From: Pollutibacter soli
GTDB taxonomy: Bacteria > Bacteroidota > Bacteroidia > Chitinophagales > Chitinophagaceae
DNA length: 64,000 nucleotides
Reading direction: 5' to 3'
Assembly (NCBI GenBank): GCA_029269725.1
Contig: JARJHS010000011.1
Span: 124,001-188,000, forward strand
Positions 1 through 9,721 of this stretch are shown here, piece by piece. How positions within the stretch are numbered: position 1 is the first letter of the stretch; each line of letters begins with the position of its first letter. A program made the translations under genes and the position numbers. The notes beneath the pieces were generated by a model, which was not told the DNA's origin, ran no database searches, and was given only the letters and a program-made list of their open reading frames with translations.

Positions 1-236
1 TGGAAAGAATGATCACGCTGATCAATCCTCCTCCACCCATTCAATCAGGCGCGTTTACCATTCGTTTTGGTCCTGACGTGCTGAAAACAGATATCAGTTC
101 CCTGACACGTGCTCATCTTTCAACCTTGCGTAGCGAATTTCTTGCAGCTGCTCCAGCGATGACGGATCCGATGACGCGTTATCATTTACAGGATCTGGCG
201 GAGAGGATTAAGAGGGCGTTAAATCCGGGGAATTAA
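1..236 (+). CDS. C-terminal end of probable zinc-dependent metalloprotease (partial)
   Basis: The reading frame is open from the window edge (codons start at base 3) to a TAA at 234-236, so only about 78 C-terminal residues are seen. The tail has the pattern of a helix with RAHLSTLRSEF, then MTRYHLQDLAERIKRALNP, which resembles the last residues of the large Bacteroidota DUF5117/DUF4953 zinc metalloproteases (about 800 aa, exported). The HExxH site would lie outside the window, so the assignment rests on the tail only and is from memory of the family. A G-rich array begins right after the stop. Confidence 0.5.
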   Translation, partial: ERMITLINPPPPIQSGAFTIRFGPDVLKTDISSLTRAHLSTLRSEFLAAAPAMTDPMTRYHLQDLAERIKRALNPGN

Positions 237-237
237 T

Positions 238-264
238 GTGGAGGCAGGAGATGGGAGGCAGGAG
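238..264 (+). repeat. GGAGGCAGGAG array after stop codon (family A)
   Basis: Two copies of GGAGGCAGGAG-like units directly follow the stop of the upstream gene. Bases 240-273, including a trailing AAAACAGCC, are an imperfect inverted repeat of 524-549. Confidence 0.7.
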
Positions 265-331
265 AAAACAGCCAGCCATGGCGTTAGCCGAAGTCTAAAG
301 CCAAATGCAAAAAAAAGCTTCTACCAATGTT

Positions 332-361
332 AAAAGACCGCCAGTGATGGTGGTCTTTTTT
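332..361. terminator. Bidirectional rho-independent terminator between convergent genes
   Basis: An 11-bp stem (332-342 with 349-359, one G-T pair) closes a 6-base loop and is followed by a T run on the + strand; the - strand also ends in four T. It lies between the convergent metalloprotease and FtsX-type permease genes. The rest of 237-560 holds repeat tracts (family A at both ends, AACAACGAA-type repeats at 480-505) and no ORF that I can support. Confidence 0.8.
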
Positions 362-523
362 TATTCGGTTTTTATATGTAAGATAAATTTCGTCCGCGTG
401 CATAAATTATTCCCTATGACAATGTCGGCCAAAATCCAGATATCTTAACTGCCACTTCACCAACCGCTGTCGTGAATAATGAACAACGAATAACGAACAA
501 CGAAAACCGATTAACTATGAACC

Positions 524-560
524 GGCTGTTTTCTTCTGCCTCCTGCCTCCCTACTCCTGC
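524..560 (-). repeat. Family A array after stop of the FtsX permease gene
   Basis: On the - strand the TAG stop (561-563) runs straight into GCAGGAGTAGGGAGGCAGGAGG and then AAAACAGCCGGTTCATAG. The array is the inverted partner of 238-273. The core ACAGCCGGTTCATAGT recurs, inverted, at 28761-28777. Confidence 0.7.
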
Positions 561-1832
561 CTACTCATACCTCAACGCCACAATCGGATCCAGTCTCGAA
601 GCCTTTAGCGCAGGATAAATCCCTGCCAGTAATCCTACAAAAGAACAGATCGTGATACCTAGAAATATCACTTTCCATGGTATAAAGAATGGAGTATCCA
701 TTAATTGTCCGACAAGATTACCGACAAGTACACCTAGGAATATTCCGATCAATGCACCCATCAGACTGATGATAATGGATTCGAAAAGGAACTGTATCCT
801 GATGGCATTCTTTTTACCTCCCAGTGCTTTCACCAGGCCCACTTCCTTCGTTCGTTCGGAAACCGCTACCAGCATGATATTCATCAATCCGATAGCAGCA
901 CCAATCAGTGTTATAAACCCGATAACACTTGCTGCAATAGTGATAGTACTCAGCAGTTTGATGAAAGTCTCTGCGATACTATCACTCTTGTCGATATAAA
1001 AATTGCTGTCGTCTTTTACCCCCAGCCCACGGATGGGTCTGAACGCCGCTTCAGCCTCCCCGATCGCATCATCCATCTGCTTAATATCGTCTACCATAAT
1101 CGCAATATTGAAGCTCTGGTTATTGCTAGAATACAACCGACGAACATTCGTATAAGTAGTGAAAACGACGTTATCTGCGCGCATCATCGCACTCGATCCT
1201 TTTTCTTTTGCAACACCGATGATCCTATATTTATTGGTGCCGACACGAATCACTTTATCAATCGCACGCTCCTTTCTGTTGCTGAAAAATTTCTTGGCAA
1301 CATCGCTTCCGATGATGCAAACATTCCGGCCACTCTCCACATCCAGCTTATTAAAATTCCTGCCGTATTCAATTTCATAACCATTGAGCGCCAGATAATT
1401 TTCATCACCCCCATTCATTGCCACTGTGGGATTGGTTTTCGCATTTTCGAAAAACACAGTATAGTTGCGACCACCATTTAAACCCACACTGACTTTTGCC
1501 GGATAATCAAATTCCCTTTTAAAAAGTCTTGCCTGCTGATAAGTAATGATCTGACCGGAACGGGATTTTTTTTCTTTCTTGCGCTTATCGGTTTTCTTCA
1601 CTTCATCGCCATTACCAAAACGGATACGGCGTTCCTTAAACCGGATACTGAAGGCATTGGCACCCATCGTGGCAAAGCTTTCGCGAAGACTGTTATTCAT
1701 CGCTTCAATGGCAGTAATGATTCCTACCAATGCCATGATACCAAAAGCGATAATCGCCACGGTGATTCCTGTGCGCAGTTTATTGCCACGGACAGTCCGA
1801 TAGGCCAGTGAAAATATATCCCGGATTTTCAT
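561..1832 (-). CDS. ABC transporter permease, MacB/FtsX type
   Basis: A 423-aa inner-membrane protein. Residues about 20-42 form an N-terminal transmembrane helix, followed by a large periplasmic MacB_PCD-like domain to about residue 285, then three transmembrane helices (about 300-410) of the FtsX domain, ending in the typical [20 protein letters not shown] tail. Such permeases pair with a MacB/LolD-type ATPase to move lipoproteins, lipids or drugs or to act mechanically at the envelope; no ATPase gene is adjacent here, so the substrate is unknown. The basic Lys/Arg-rich stretch near residues 68-93 is a lineage-specific insertion in the periplasmic part. A -7-like box sits four bases before the ATG. 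Confidence 0.9.
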   Translation of the reverse strand: MKIRDIFSLAYRTVRGNKLRTGITVAIIAFGIMALVGIITAIEAMNNSLRESFATMGANAFSIRFKERRIRFGNGDEVKKTDKRKKEKKSRSGQIITYQQARLFKREFDYPAKVSVGLNGGRNYTVFFENAKTNPTVAMNGGDENYLALNGYEIEYGRNFNKLDVESGRNVCIIGSDVAKKFFSNRKERAIDKVIRVGTNKYRIIGVAKEKGSSAMMRADNVVFTTYTNVRRLYSSNNQSFNIAIMVDDIKQMDDAIGEAEAAFRPIRGLGVKDDSNFYIDKSDSIAETFIKLLSTITIAASVIGFITLIGAAIGLMNIMLVAVSERTKEVGLVKALGGKKNAIRIQFLFESIIISLMGALIGIFLGVLVGNLVGQLMDTPFFIPWKVIFLGITICSFVGLLAGIYPALKASRLDPIVALRYE

Positions 1833-1836
1833 TCGC

Positions 1837-1844
1837 TAAAGGTA
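1837..1844 (-). promoter_or_regulatory. -7-like box TACCTTTA, four bases before FtsX-permease ATG
   Basis: On the - strand TACCTTTA is followed by gcga and then ATG. It matches TAnnTTTG in 7 of 8 positions and has the same four-base spacing seen at thiolase, rlmN, trmD and oxyR, which predicts a leaderless transcript. Confidence 0.4.
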
Positions 1845-1851
1845 AATAAAC

Positions 1852-1882
1852 AAGTAAGAAGTAAGAAGTGAGAAGTAAGAAG
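1852..1882. repeat. AAGTAAGAAGT array (family C)
   Basis: Four to five copies of AAGTAAG/AAGTGAG lie just upstream of the permease gene. The 459-bp stretch 1833-2291 also contains a perfect 14-bp palindrome CTGCCGGCCGGCAG (1936-1949) and the family A material at 2195-2291, and no convincing ORF. Confidence 0.7.
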
Positions 1883-2194
1883 GGTTGAAATTTGATTTTG
1901 GCTGGCGAATAGCGGTGTTTTCGGGAGTTGTCAGTCTGCCGGCCGGCAGGCGTCGGTTCTCAGTAGTCAGGAACAGCCAGGCAACAGGCACCAGATATTG
2001 TCAAACCGGGTTGATTAATTGATATGTCCAAATGCCTTTAAGGGTTACAAACTTTGCTGCTTCCAATTTTCTCAAATAGACGAATTAAGTTTATAAACCC
2101 GATAAGAATTTGAATTAACTGAGATAATAGCGGAGATCTATTACTATTGCCAAAAACAGAAAAGAACAAGCAGAAACTGTTTGGCATTACATAG

Positions 2195-2291
2195 GCTGGC
2201 AGTTCCTATTGCCCTGCCTCGCGGCAGGCGGACTATTGCCTCATACCTATTGCCTATTGAATCGACGTCGCGAAGATCTCCTGCCTGCTGC
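2195..2291 (-). repeat. Family A array and CCTGCC/GGCAGG palindrome after nuoN
   Basis: On the - strand the nuoN TAG stop reads directly into GCAGCAGGCAGGAG. Further out, 2213-2228 is the hairpin CCTGCC-tcgc-GGCAGG followed by CGG, a form that recurs at 42808-42827 and, more weakly, at 1936-1949. Confidence 0.65.
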
Positions 2292-3665
2292 CTAGTTATC
2301 CAGCAGATGCAATAACCAATCCGGATGTACTCCCAGGATAATTACCAGTACCGCTGTCAGTACCAGTACTGTTTTGAAACCTTCTGACACCTGGATCCCC
2401 GGATCGGCACCTTCGCGGAAATACATGGCCTGGATGATCCGGAAATAATAATAGACACTGATGGCTGCACAGCAAACACCAATAATAACCAGCCAGAACA
2501 TAGCACCGTTTTTCATGGCCGCAACCAGCATATAGTATTTGGCAAAAAAGCCACCGGTGAGCGGAATGCCTGCAAGAGAAAATAAAAATACAGCCAGAAG
2601 AGCTGCAAGTAACGGCTGATGTTTGGCGAATCCATTAAAACCTTCGTAAGTATAATCCTTCATCCGCATAAGAACAGCGAAAATGCCGATCGTTGGCAGA
2701 CTATAAGCTGCTGTATAAAGTATCAGCCCTTGTTTCCCGATATTATTCAAAGCAAATATCGCCAGCAACATAAACCCAGCCTGGGCTATACTGGAATAAG
2801 CGAGCATTCTTTTTACGCTTTGCTGAAATACTGCAGTAATATTCCCGATGATCAATGTTGCAGCAGTTATCAGCGCCATGGCAAACTGCCACTCTGAATG
2901 CATCCTTCCAAAAGCGTTTTCGAACAACAAAAGAAAAGCAATGAAGAAAGCTGCTTTTACAATGGTTGCCATAAAGGAAGTAAATACGGTTGGAGAACCA
3001 TCATACACATCCGGGGTCCAGAAATGGAACGGTACAGCAGAAACTTTAAACCCAAGTGAAATCATCAGCAGAACAAGTCCTGCCATTTTCATTACGGTGA
3101 TATTTCCGAGACCGAGATACATTCCATCAGTATAAAAAGTACCGGTTGCTCCGTACAGCAATGCAATCCCCATCAGCATCAATCCCGTTGAGAAAGAGCC
3201 CATCAGGAAATATTTCAATGCTGCTTCATTACTCCTGAGGTTCTTTTTATCACTGCCTGCAAGAATATACAATGGAATTGAAATGATCTCGATGCCGATA
3301 AAAAGCATCAGCATTGTTTTGAATGCAGAAACTATAGCTATGCCTGTGAGAATAAAAAATATCAGTGCAAAATAATCAGCTGCATTTGCTCCTACTTCCT
3401 CAAGATCTTTGCCTGAAAGCAGAAAATACACCAATGTACAAACCAGTATGATCAGGTTGAATACAAGGCCGAAGCTGGTAAACTCCAGCATTCCTCTCGT
3501 ATCAATATTGAAGAAATTAACTCCCGCAAATTCCAGCCAGTTGGCGCCAATCAACGCCAGTATGCCGGCTGTGGCCACATAACGTGCAGTTGATTTGTTT
3601 TTTGACATTACCCCGGTATACATCATAATAACTCCGAGGATCGCCGATAAAATGATCACATTCAT
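2292..3665 (-). CDS. nuoN: NADH-quinone oxidoreductase subunit N
   Basis: A 457-aa antiporter-like membrane subunit of complex I with about 14 hydrophobic helices. It contains the proton-antiporter core with SLGFKVSAVPFHFWTPDVYDG (about 203-223) and the Lys-bearing KRMLAYSSIAQAG helix (about 283-295). Together with NuoL and NuoM it couples quinone reduction to proton translocation. It is the last gene of the nuo operon, 16 bases after nuoM. Its TAG stop is the first codon of a G-rich array. Confidence 0.97.
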   Translation of the reverse strand: MNVIILSAILGVIMMYTGVMSKNKSTARYVATAGILALIGANWLEFAGVNFFNIDTRGMLEFTSFGLVFNLIILVCTLVYFLLSGKDLEEVGANAADYFALIFFILTGIAIVSAFKTMLMLFIGIEIISIPLYILAGSDKKNLRSNEAALKYFLMGSFSTGLMLMGIALLYGATGTFYTDGMYLGLGNITVMKMAGLVLLMISLGFKVSAVPFHFWTPDVYDGSPTVFTSFMATIVKAAFFIAFLLLFENAFGRMHSEWQFAMALITAATLIIGNITAVFQQSVKRMLAYSSIAQAGFMLLAIFALNNIGKQGLILYTAAYSLPTIGIFAVLMRMKDYTYEGFNGFAKHQPLLAALLAVFLFSLAGIPLTGGFFAKYYMLVAAMKNGAMFWLVIIGVCCAAISVYYYFRIIQAMYFREGADPGIQVSEGFKTVLVLTAVLVIILGVHPDWLLHLLDN

Positions 3666-3681
3666 AAATTCCGTTCAATGT

Positions 3682-5151
3682 TTATTTGGCCGCAATACGG
3701 GATAATAATGTATCTGTACTACTCCTGATAAGATCAAACATAGGTGCCGGATAAACACCTACGATAAAAATCAAAACGACGATAACGGCCAGGACCAACC
3801 GCTGATTCAGGGTAATCTCCTGCACACGTTCCGAAATCGGGTTCATACTGCCGTAAAACACATTTTTGATCATGTTCAGCGTATAGATCGCTGCAAGGAT
3901 AATACTCAGTCCCGCAAATGCAGCAACATATTTACTGTATCCAAACAGGCCGTTAAACATGAGAAACTCTCCAACAAATGCATTGGTCAATGGAAGCGCA
4001 ATATTCGCCAGCGCGACAATCACCAGTAATATGGTAAGTACCGGGGCTTTCTGCGCGATCCCACCCAGTTGGGAAATTTTCCTGATTCCCAGTTGTTGTT
4101 CCAGCAGGCCGGCAACAATCCACAATCCAAGGATATTTACTCCGTGATTGAACATCTGAATAATCACTCCACTTACAGCAGCATGGTTCAGAGTGAAAAG
4201 AGCAGCACACATCAAACCAATATGCGCAATCGACGACCATGCGATCAACCGCTTTATATCATCCTGCACAATCGCGACGCAGGACGCATATATTATTCCC
4301 GTCACCGAAAGCCCGATGACAATGGAATCAAAATGTTTTACAGCAGAAGGGAACACCGGCAGCAACCAGCGAATCACGGCAAATACGCCCATTTTTACCA
4401 TCACTGCACTTAACACCATCGTGACAGCCGGTGGTGATTGTTCGTACACATCCGGTTGCCAGGTATGGAAAGGAAAAATCGGCATCTTGATCGCGAAGGC
4501 AATAAAGAATAACCAGAACAACCAGTTTTGTTCGTCCCCACTCAGTTTCACTTTATAAAAAGAAAGCATAGCGAATGACTGATCAGGTGTTTTCAGATAT
4601 ACATAGAGAATACCGATCAGCAGCAGCAAAGAACCTGCAAATGTGTAAATAAAGAATTTGAATGCGGCTTGTATCCTTCTTTCTCCTCCCCACTGTGATG
4701 CAAGAAAATAAGTGGGTATCAGCGCGAGTTCCCAGAAGAAATAAAACGCCATCGCATCAGTAGCCATGAACACACCCATCATACCGCATTGTGCCAGCAG
4801 CATCAATCCATGAAAACTATTGCTGTTACTGTATTTTGTATTCCAGGTAGCTGCAAAAATCAAAGGGAAGGCTATAGCATTCAACAACACCAGTGTTCTT
4901 GAAATTCCATCCAGCACAAATCCAAAACTTGCTCCGATATCAGTTAACCAGAAATATTTTACCTCATTGAGCATGTAGTGTTTCTGATCAGTATAGGTAA
5001 GACTTACTGCTACCAATGCTAGAGTGATAATAGAAGAAAATAAACTCCAGGTTTTTACATTCCTTTCATTCTTTATAAAAAAACAAAGAATGCCACCGAT
5101 CAGCGGCAGCCATAAAAGCAATGCGGGAAAATTATCAAATGCAGCTATCAT
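3682..5151 (-). CDS. nuoM: NADH-quinone oxidoreductase subunit M
   Basis: A 489-aa antiporter-like membrane subunit of complex I. The family signatures WELALIPTYFLASQWG, AFAIKMPIFPFHTWQPDVYE and DIKRLIAWSSIAHIG are present in order, including the glutamate and lysines of the proton channel. Length is normal for the family. It starts 15 bases after the nuoL stop, as expected of an operon. Confidence 0.97.
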   Translation of the reverse strand: MIAAFDNFPALLLWLPLIGGILCFFIKNERNVKTWSLFSSIITLALVAVSLTYTDQKHYMLNEVKYFWLTDIGASFGFVLDGISRTLVLLNAIAFPLIFAATWNTKYSNSNSFHGLMLLAQCGMMGVFMATDAMAFYFFWELALIPTYFLASQWGGERRIQAAFKFFIYTFAGSLLLLIGILYVYLKTPDQSFAMLSFYKVKLSGDEQNWLFWLFFIAFAIKMPIFPFHTWQPDVYEQSPPAVTMVLSAVMVKMGVFAVIRWLLPVFPSAVKHFDSIVIGLSVTGIIYASCVAIVQDDIKRLIAWSSIAHIGLMCAALFTLNHAAVSGVIIQMFNHGVNILGLWIVAGLLEQQLGIRKISQLGGIAQKAPVLTILLVIVALANIALPLTNAFVGEFLMFNGLFGYSKYVAAFAGLSIILAAIYTLNMIKNVFYGSMNPISERVQEITLNQRLVLAVIVVLIFIVGVYPAPMFDLIRSSTDTLLSRIAAK

Positions 5152-5166
5152 ATGCTATTACGGGCT

Positions 5167-7068
5167 TCAGGATTTCCAGAAAAACTGGATGATGAATAAT
5201 AAGATGGTTGCTGTAACCATGATTAAAATATAAGACCCTACCTGTCCGCTCTGGATCCAGCGCAGTTGTCTGCTGCTGTATTGAACCAGTCTCCCTACTC
5301 CATTTACAATTCCATCAATAAATATTTTATCAAACTTGCTCAGGAATGATGAAAAGCCGAGCAGCGGTCTGCTGATCACTGTGTCATAGATTTCATCTAC
5401 ATACCACTTGTTTTCGAGTACGCGTCCCAGTCCGGTAGCTTCTGCTGTGGTTTTCTGGTAGCGACTGAATTTATTCCAGGCAATGATAATAATCACGAGG
5501 ATGATGGCTGCAACACCAAACATCATCATATACTCCATCACATGACTGAGATGATGTTCTTCATGCATTTTTGCTGTGGATTGTGCGAAGACAGGCGCAA
5601 GATAATTTTCGAGTTGGTGACCGTTTTTCATCAGCACTTCCGGCACTCCGATAAATCCGCCAAATACAGAAAGTAAAGCCAGCACAACCAAAGGAATAGT
5701 CATAGCCGCCGGACTTTCATGCAGGTGATGTTCCTGATCATGTGTACCTCTGAATTTGCCAAGGAAAGTCATCGCGTACAATCTGAACATATAAAAAGCT
5801 GTCATCAATGCACCCAGAACACCCAGTACCCAAAACACCGGACTTTTCAAAAATGCAGCAGTCAGAATTTCATCTTTTGAAAAGAAACCCGATAACGGTG
5901 GAATACCGGCAATAGCAAGACATCCCAGCAAAAAAGTAATATGCGTAATGGGTAAATGTTTTTTCAGACCACCCATATTTCTGATATCCTGTTCGTGATG
6001 CATAGCATGAATAACACTACCAGCACCGAGGAAGAGAAGGGCTTTGAAAAAGGCGTGTGTCATTACGTGGAATACAGCGCCGGTGTATGCACCAACACCA
6101 AGGCCAAGGAACATATATCCCAACTGGCTGACAGTAGAATAAGCCAGTACTTTTTTAATATCGTTTTGCTTCAGCGCGATCGATGCTGCGAATAATGCAG
6201 TAGCTAATCCTGTGATAGCAACAACTGCCTGCGTAACAGGAGAGAGCGTGTACATGATGTTGCTACGTGCGATCATGTAGATACCCGCAGTCACCATCGT
6301 TGCAGCGTGTATCAGGGCAGATACAGGCGTAGGACCCGCCATCGCATCAGGCAACCAGGTGTACAAAGGAATCTGTGCAGATTTACCCATTGCTCCAACA
6401 AAAAGCAGCAAAGTAATTCCGGTAAGTATTTTCACCGGGGTTCCATCGGCACCGGCAAATACAACACTGAAATCAGTGGAACCGAACTGGCTGATCATCC
6501 AGAAAATACCTAGGAGAAAACCAAGGTCACCGATACGGTTCATCACAAAGGCTTTTTTTGCAGCCTTGTTGTAGTCATCATTCTTGAACCAGTATCCGAT
6601 CAGTAAATAAGAACAAAGGCCAACACCTTCCCAGCCCATAAACATGATCACGAAGTTGGCACCCAGTACCAGCAGCAACATCGAAAAAACAAAGAGGTTG
6701 AGATAAGCGAAATAGCGTGCGAAATGCGGTGGTGTTTCTTCATGCATATATGCTGAAGAATACAAATGAATCAGGAAACCAACGCCGGTGATGATCAGCA
6801 GGAATAATGCAGAAAGCTGATCCACCTGGAAGGCAAAAGATATTTTCAGTTTTGCAACGTCTATAAAATCAAACAGCGTCACGACCTGTGGAGCAAAGCC
6901 TGGAGCTTTCACTTCAAAAAAGATCATCAGGCTCACAATGAATGAAGCCAGGATGGTTCCCGAACCAATGATGGAAACAAGTGATTTGGAAAGATATTTT
7001 CTGCCGAGGCCATTTATTAAAAAGCCCAGCAGCGGAAAAAGAGGAACCAGGTATATGAGTTTACTCAT
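5167..7068 (-). CDS. nuoL: NADH-quinone oxidoreductase subunit L
   Basis: A 633-aa distal antiporter-like subunit of complex I, with the long C-terminal part that carries the lateral amphipathic helix. Signatures include GWEGVGLCSYLLIGYW, MGKSAQIPLYTWLPDAMAGP, ALIHAATMVTAGIY and NDIKKVLAYSTVSQLGYM. A histidine-rich loop (EEHHLSHVMEY) lies near residue 500. It follows nuoK by 58 bases, the widest gap within the L-M-N part. Confidence 0.97.
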   Translation of the reverse strand: MSKLIYLVPLFPLLGFLINGLGRKYLSKSLVSIIGSGTILASFIVSLMIFFEVKAPGFAPQVVTLFDFIDVAKLKISFAFQVDQLSALFLLIITGVGFLIHLYSSAYMHEETPPHFARYFAYLNLFVFSMLLLVLGANFVIMFMGWEGVGLCSYLLIGYWFKNDDYNKAAKKAFVMNRIGDLGFLLGIFWMISQFGSTDFSVVFAGADGTPVKILTGITLLLFVGAMGKSAQIPLYTWLPDAMAGPTPVSALIHAATMVTAGIYMIARSNIMYTLSPVTQAVVAITGLATALFAASIALKQNDIKKVLAYSTVSQLGYMFLGLGVGAYTGAVFHVMTHAFFKALLFLGAGSVIHAMHHEQDIRNMGGLKKHLPITHITFLLGCLAIAGIPPLSGFFSKDEILTAAFLKSPVFWVLGVLGALMTAFYMFRLYAMTFLGKFRGTHDQEHHLHESPAAMTIPLVVLALLSVFGGFIGVPEVLMKNGHQLENYLAPVFAQSTAKMHEEHHLSHVMEYMMMFGVAAIILVIIIIAWNKFSRYQKTTAEATGLGRVLENKWYVDEIYDTVISRPLLGFSSFLSKFDKIFIDGIVNGVGRLVQYSSRQLRWIQSGQVGSYILIMVTATILLFIIQFFWKS

Positions 7069-7126
7069 GACAGTCAGTATAGCTTTAATGCTGATTCCGA
7101 TTTTTTAATCGGAACAGTATACATCA

Positions 7127-7462
7127 TCAGTGTTTCAGCCTGTTTAAAAAATTGATATCTACGGAATGTATATTTCTGTACATCATCACGATGATAGCCA
7201 GGCCCACAGTCACTTCAGCCGCGGCCACCACCATAATAAAGAATACAAAGAGTTGTGCTTCGGAACCCACATTGGTTGCAGGATTTGCTGTTGCAGCAGC
7301 GAGGTAATGCATTTTTGAAAATGCCACCAGCAAAATATTCACCGCATTCAGCATAAGTTCAATACACATGAAAATGATGATCGCGTTGCGGCGGGTTAAT
7401 ACCCCAACAATTCCGATACAGAACAATGTGATTGCGAGAAATATGTAATAATTAATCGGCAT
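7127..7462 (-). CDS. nuoK: NADH-quinone oxidoreductase subunit K
   Basis: A 111-aa, three-helix membrane subunit of complex I. The conserved [16 protein letters not shown] stretch carries the channel glutamate, and a second glutamate sits in [13 protein letters not shown]. Length is slightly above the usual 100 aa because of the C-terminal tail. It lies 19 bases after nuoJ. Confidence 0.96.
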   Translation of the reverse strand: MPINYYIFLAITLFCIGIVGVLTRRNAIIIFMCIELMLNAVNILLVAFSKMHYLAAATANPATNVGSEAQLFVFFIMVVAAAEVTVGLAIIVMMYRNIHSVDINFLNRLKH

Positions 7463-7481
7463 AATTTATACTGATTGTATC

Positions 7482-7982
7482 TCAATCTTTTTTTCCGATG
7501 ACAACAGCTCCCACCATCGCACTTAAAAACAACACGCTGCTTATCTCAAAAGGAACAACATAATCTGTAAACAATGTTTTGCCGAGGTTATGAATCAACC
7601 CGATGGTTCCCTGGGCACCTTCCACTTTCTGGTACTGAACTTCTGAATTTTTTAATGCAGCAACCAGTATCAGAAGCAAACTTCCACCAGCTACAGTTCC
7701 GGCCATTTTCAGCCATTTATTCTTCTGAGGTTCTGAATCAGAATTCATGTTCATGAGCATGATTACAAAAAGGAACAACACCATGATTGCACCTGCATAT
7801 ACGATGAGGTTCACAATGGCGAGGAACTGTGCATTCAGCATGATATAGTGACCGGAAATAGCAAAGAATACAAGGATCAGCCAGAGTACGCTGTGCACCG
7901 GGTTACGACTGAAAACGACCATCAAAGCGCTCAGGATAGCCAGTGCAGTCAGGAACCAGAAAAGAATTTCTGTAATATTCAT
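7482..7982 (-). CDS. nuoJ: NADH-quinone oxidoreductase subunit J
   Basis: A 166-aa membrane subunit with five predicted helices. The motif NLIVYAGAIMVLFLFVIML, which includes the pi-bulge helix region of the family, is at about residues 57-75. It starts 7 bases after nuoI and belongs to the same transcript. Confidence 0.95.
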   Translation of the reverse strand: MNITEILFWFLTALAILSALMVVFSRNPVHSVLWLILVFFAISGHYIMLNAQFLAIVNLIVYAGAIMVLFLFVIMLMNMNSDSEPQKNKWLKMAGTVAGGSLLLILVAALKNSEVQYQKVEGAQGTIGLIHNLGKTLFTDYVVPFEISSVLFLSAMVGAVVIGKKD

Positions 7983-7989
7983 TGGTCAG

Positions 7990-8562
7990 TTAGTCGGTTT
8001 TTTTTGCGCGCTGATTGGCTTTATGTTCTTCCAGTTTTCCTTTTGCTCTTTCAAAATCTTCTGGTTGAGCAACCGGGTCAGGAATCAGCAGATCAGGCTT
8101 ACCATAGATAAAACTGCTGCGTGTATAATTTGCAGGCGCAAAAGTTTCAGTGAGATAGATGGCGTCTTTCGGACAGGCCTCTTCACACAATCCGCAGAAT
8201 ATGCAGCGAAGCATATTGATTTCGTAGCGTGCGGCATACTTTTCTTCCCTGTACAGGTGTAACTCATCTTTTTTCCGTTCAGCTCCCTCCATAGTAATTG
8301 CCTCAGCTGGGCATGCCACTGCACAAAGGCCACAGGCAGTGCATCTTTCACGACCTTCCTCATCACGGTTTAGCACATGCAATCCGCGAAACACGGAACT
8401 GAATGGTCTTTTCTGTTCAGGATAATTTATAGTCGCTTTCTTTTTAAATATATGCTTCAGCGTTATCAGCATGCCTTTGGCAATACCGGGCAGGTACAAC
8501 CGCTCCCAGAAGCTTAAAGGCTCCGCATCAACTTGTTTTGCCCTGTTTGTTAGTGCTTGCAT
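7990..8562 (-). CDS. nuoI: NADH-quinone oxidoreductase subunit I (2x[4Fe-4S])
   Basis: A 190-aa peripheral-arm subunit that carries clusters N6a and N6b. The two CxxCxxCxxxCP motifs are complete: Cys74/77/80/84 and Cys120/123/126/130. It passes electrons from NuoG towards NuoB. A gap of 83 bases separates it from nuoH. Confidence 0.97.
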   Translation of the reverse strand: MQALTNRAKQVDAEPLSFWERLYLPGIAKGMLITLKHIFKKKATINYPEQKRPFSSVFRGLHVLNRDEEGRERCTACGLCAVACPAEAITMEGAERKKDELHLYREEKYAARYEINMLRCIFCGLCEEACPKDAIYLTETFAPANYTRSSFIYGKPDLLIPDPVAQPEDFERAKGKLEEHKANQRAKKTD

Positions 8563-8645
8563 ATCATTATACTTTTACAGGAGTCTGTAAAGGTTCGCAA
8601 AAATATTTTTGTTTACCCGATCTCCCAATTTTATCTCGGTCGATA

Positions 8646-9719
8646 CTATTTGTTTAACCACAATACAACCGCACCAGTAATCAGCATATTTGCCAATGCC
8701 AGTGGTATCAGTTTTTTCCATCCCAGGTCCATCAGCTGATCGTACCTGAAACGCGGAACTGTCCATCTTACCCACATAAAGAAAAATATAAACAGTACGG
8801 TTTTTACAAGTAGTGCGATCACGCCCAGGAATGCCACAATATTGGGCCCCCATGATTGTGCGAGGTTCGCTTCATTCACAAAAGGAATATCATATCCTCC
8901 GAAAAACAATGTTGCCATCAGCGCGCTGGAAATAAACATATTGATGTACTCAGCAAAAAGGAAGAAGCCGAGTTTCATTGATGAATACTCCTGGTGATAT
9001 CCGAAGTTCAGCTCGCTCTCTGCTTCCGAAAGATCGAATGGTGTTCGGTTGCATTCCGCAAATGCGCATATGAGGAAAATCAGAAACCCCAGCGGCTGAT
9101 AAATAATATTCCATCCCAGCAATCCACCCCAGCCGCCACCCATCTGTTGCTCGACGATTGTTTTCAGACTCAAAGAACCTGTCAGCATCAGCAATGCAAT
9201 CAGTGAAATGCCCATGGCCAGTTCATAAGAAATGATCTGTGATGCTCCGCGGATGGCAGCAAGCAGCGAGAACTTGTTATTAGATGCCCACCCACCAATC
9301 ATCACCCCATAAACACCCATACTCACCACACCGAAAATGTAAAGAACACCAATATTTATGTCCGCTATTTGCAATGGAACAGTGCGTCCATCCAGATCAA
9401 GCGCACTTCCCCAGGGAATCACCGCGCTTGTCAGAAGTGCAGTTACCATCGCCAATCCCGGACCAAGTACGAACAATGCTTTATTGGAAGTGAGAGGAAT
9501 GATATCTTCCTTGAAAATAAGTTTCAATCCATCTGCAAAAGGCTGAAGTAAACCAAAGGGACCAGCACGGTTAGGACCACGCCTGTCCTGGATCACAGCA
9601 GCCACTTTACGTTCTGCAAACGTTGTATACAAAGCAATGCCCAGTGAGGCCAGCACCACAATTACGATCAGAATTAATTTTTCAAATACAAGCGCCCAAT
9701 CAACTAGTAATAGGTCCAT
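8646..9719 (-). CDS. nuoH: NADH-quinone oxidoreductase subunit H
   Basis: A 357-aa membrane subunit at the quinone-site interface. The signatures ERKVAAVIQDRRGPNRAGPFGLLQPFADGLKL and AFAECNRTPFDLSEAESELNFGYHQEYSS are present (positions about 36-67 and 221-249), with the acidic quinone-loop residues. It starts two bases after the nuoG stop, so the two are probably translationally coupled. Confidence 0.97.
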   Translation of the reverse strand: MDLLLVDWALVFEKLILIVIVVLASLGIALYTTFAERKVAAVIQDRRGPNRAGPFGLLQPFADGLKLIFKEDIIPLTSNKALFVLGPGLAMVTALLTSAVIPWGSALDLDGRTVPLQIADINIGVLYIFGVVSMGVYGVMIGGWASNNKFSLLAAIRGASQIISYELAMGISLIALLMLTGSLSLKTIVEQQMGGGWGGLLGWNIIYQPLGFLIFLICAFAECNRTPFDLSEAESELNFGYHQEYSSMKLGFFLFAEYINMFISSALMATLFFGGYDIPFVNEANLAQSWGPNIVAFLGVIALLVKTVLFIFFFMWVRWTVPRFRYDQLMDLGWKKLIPLALANMLITGAVVLWLNK

Positions 9720-9721
9720 GC

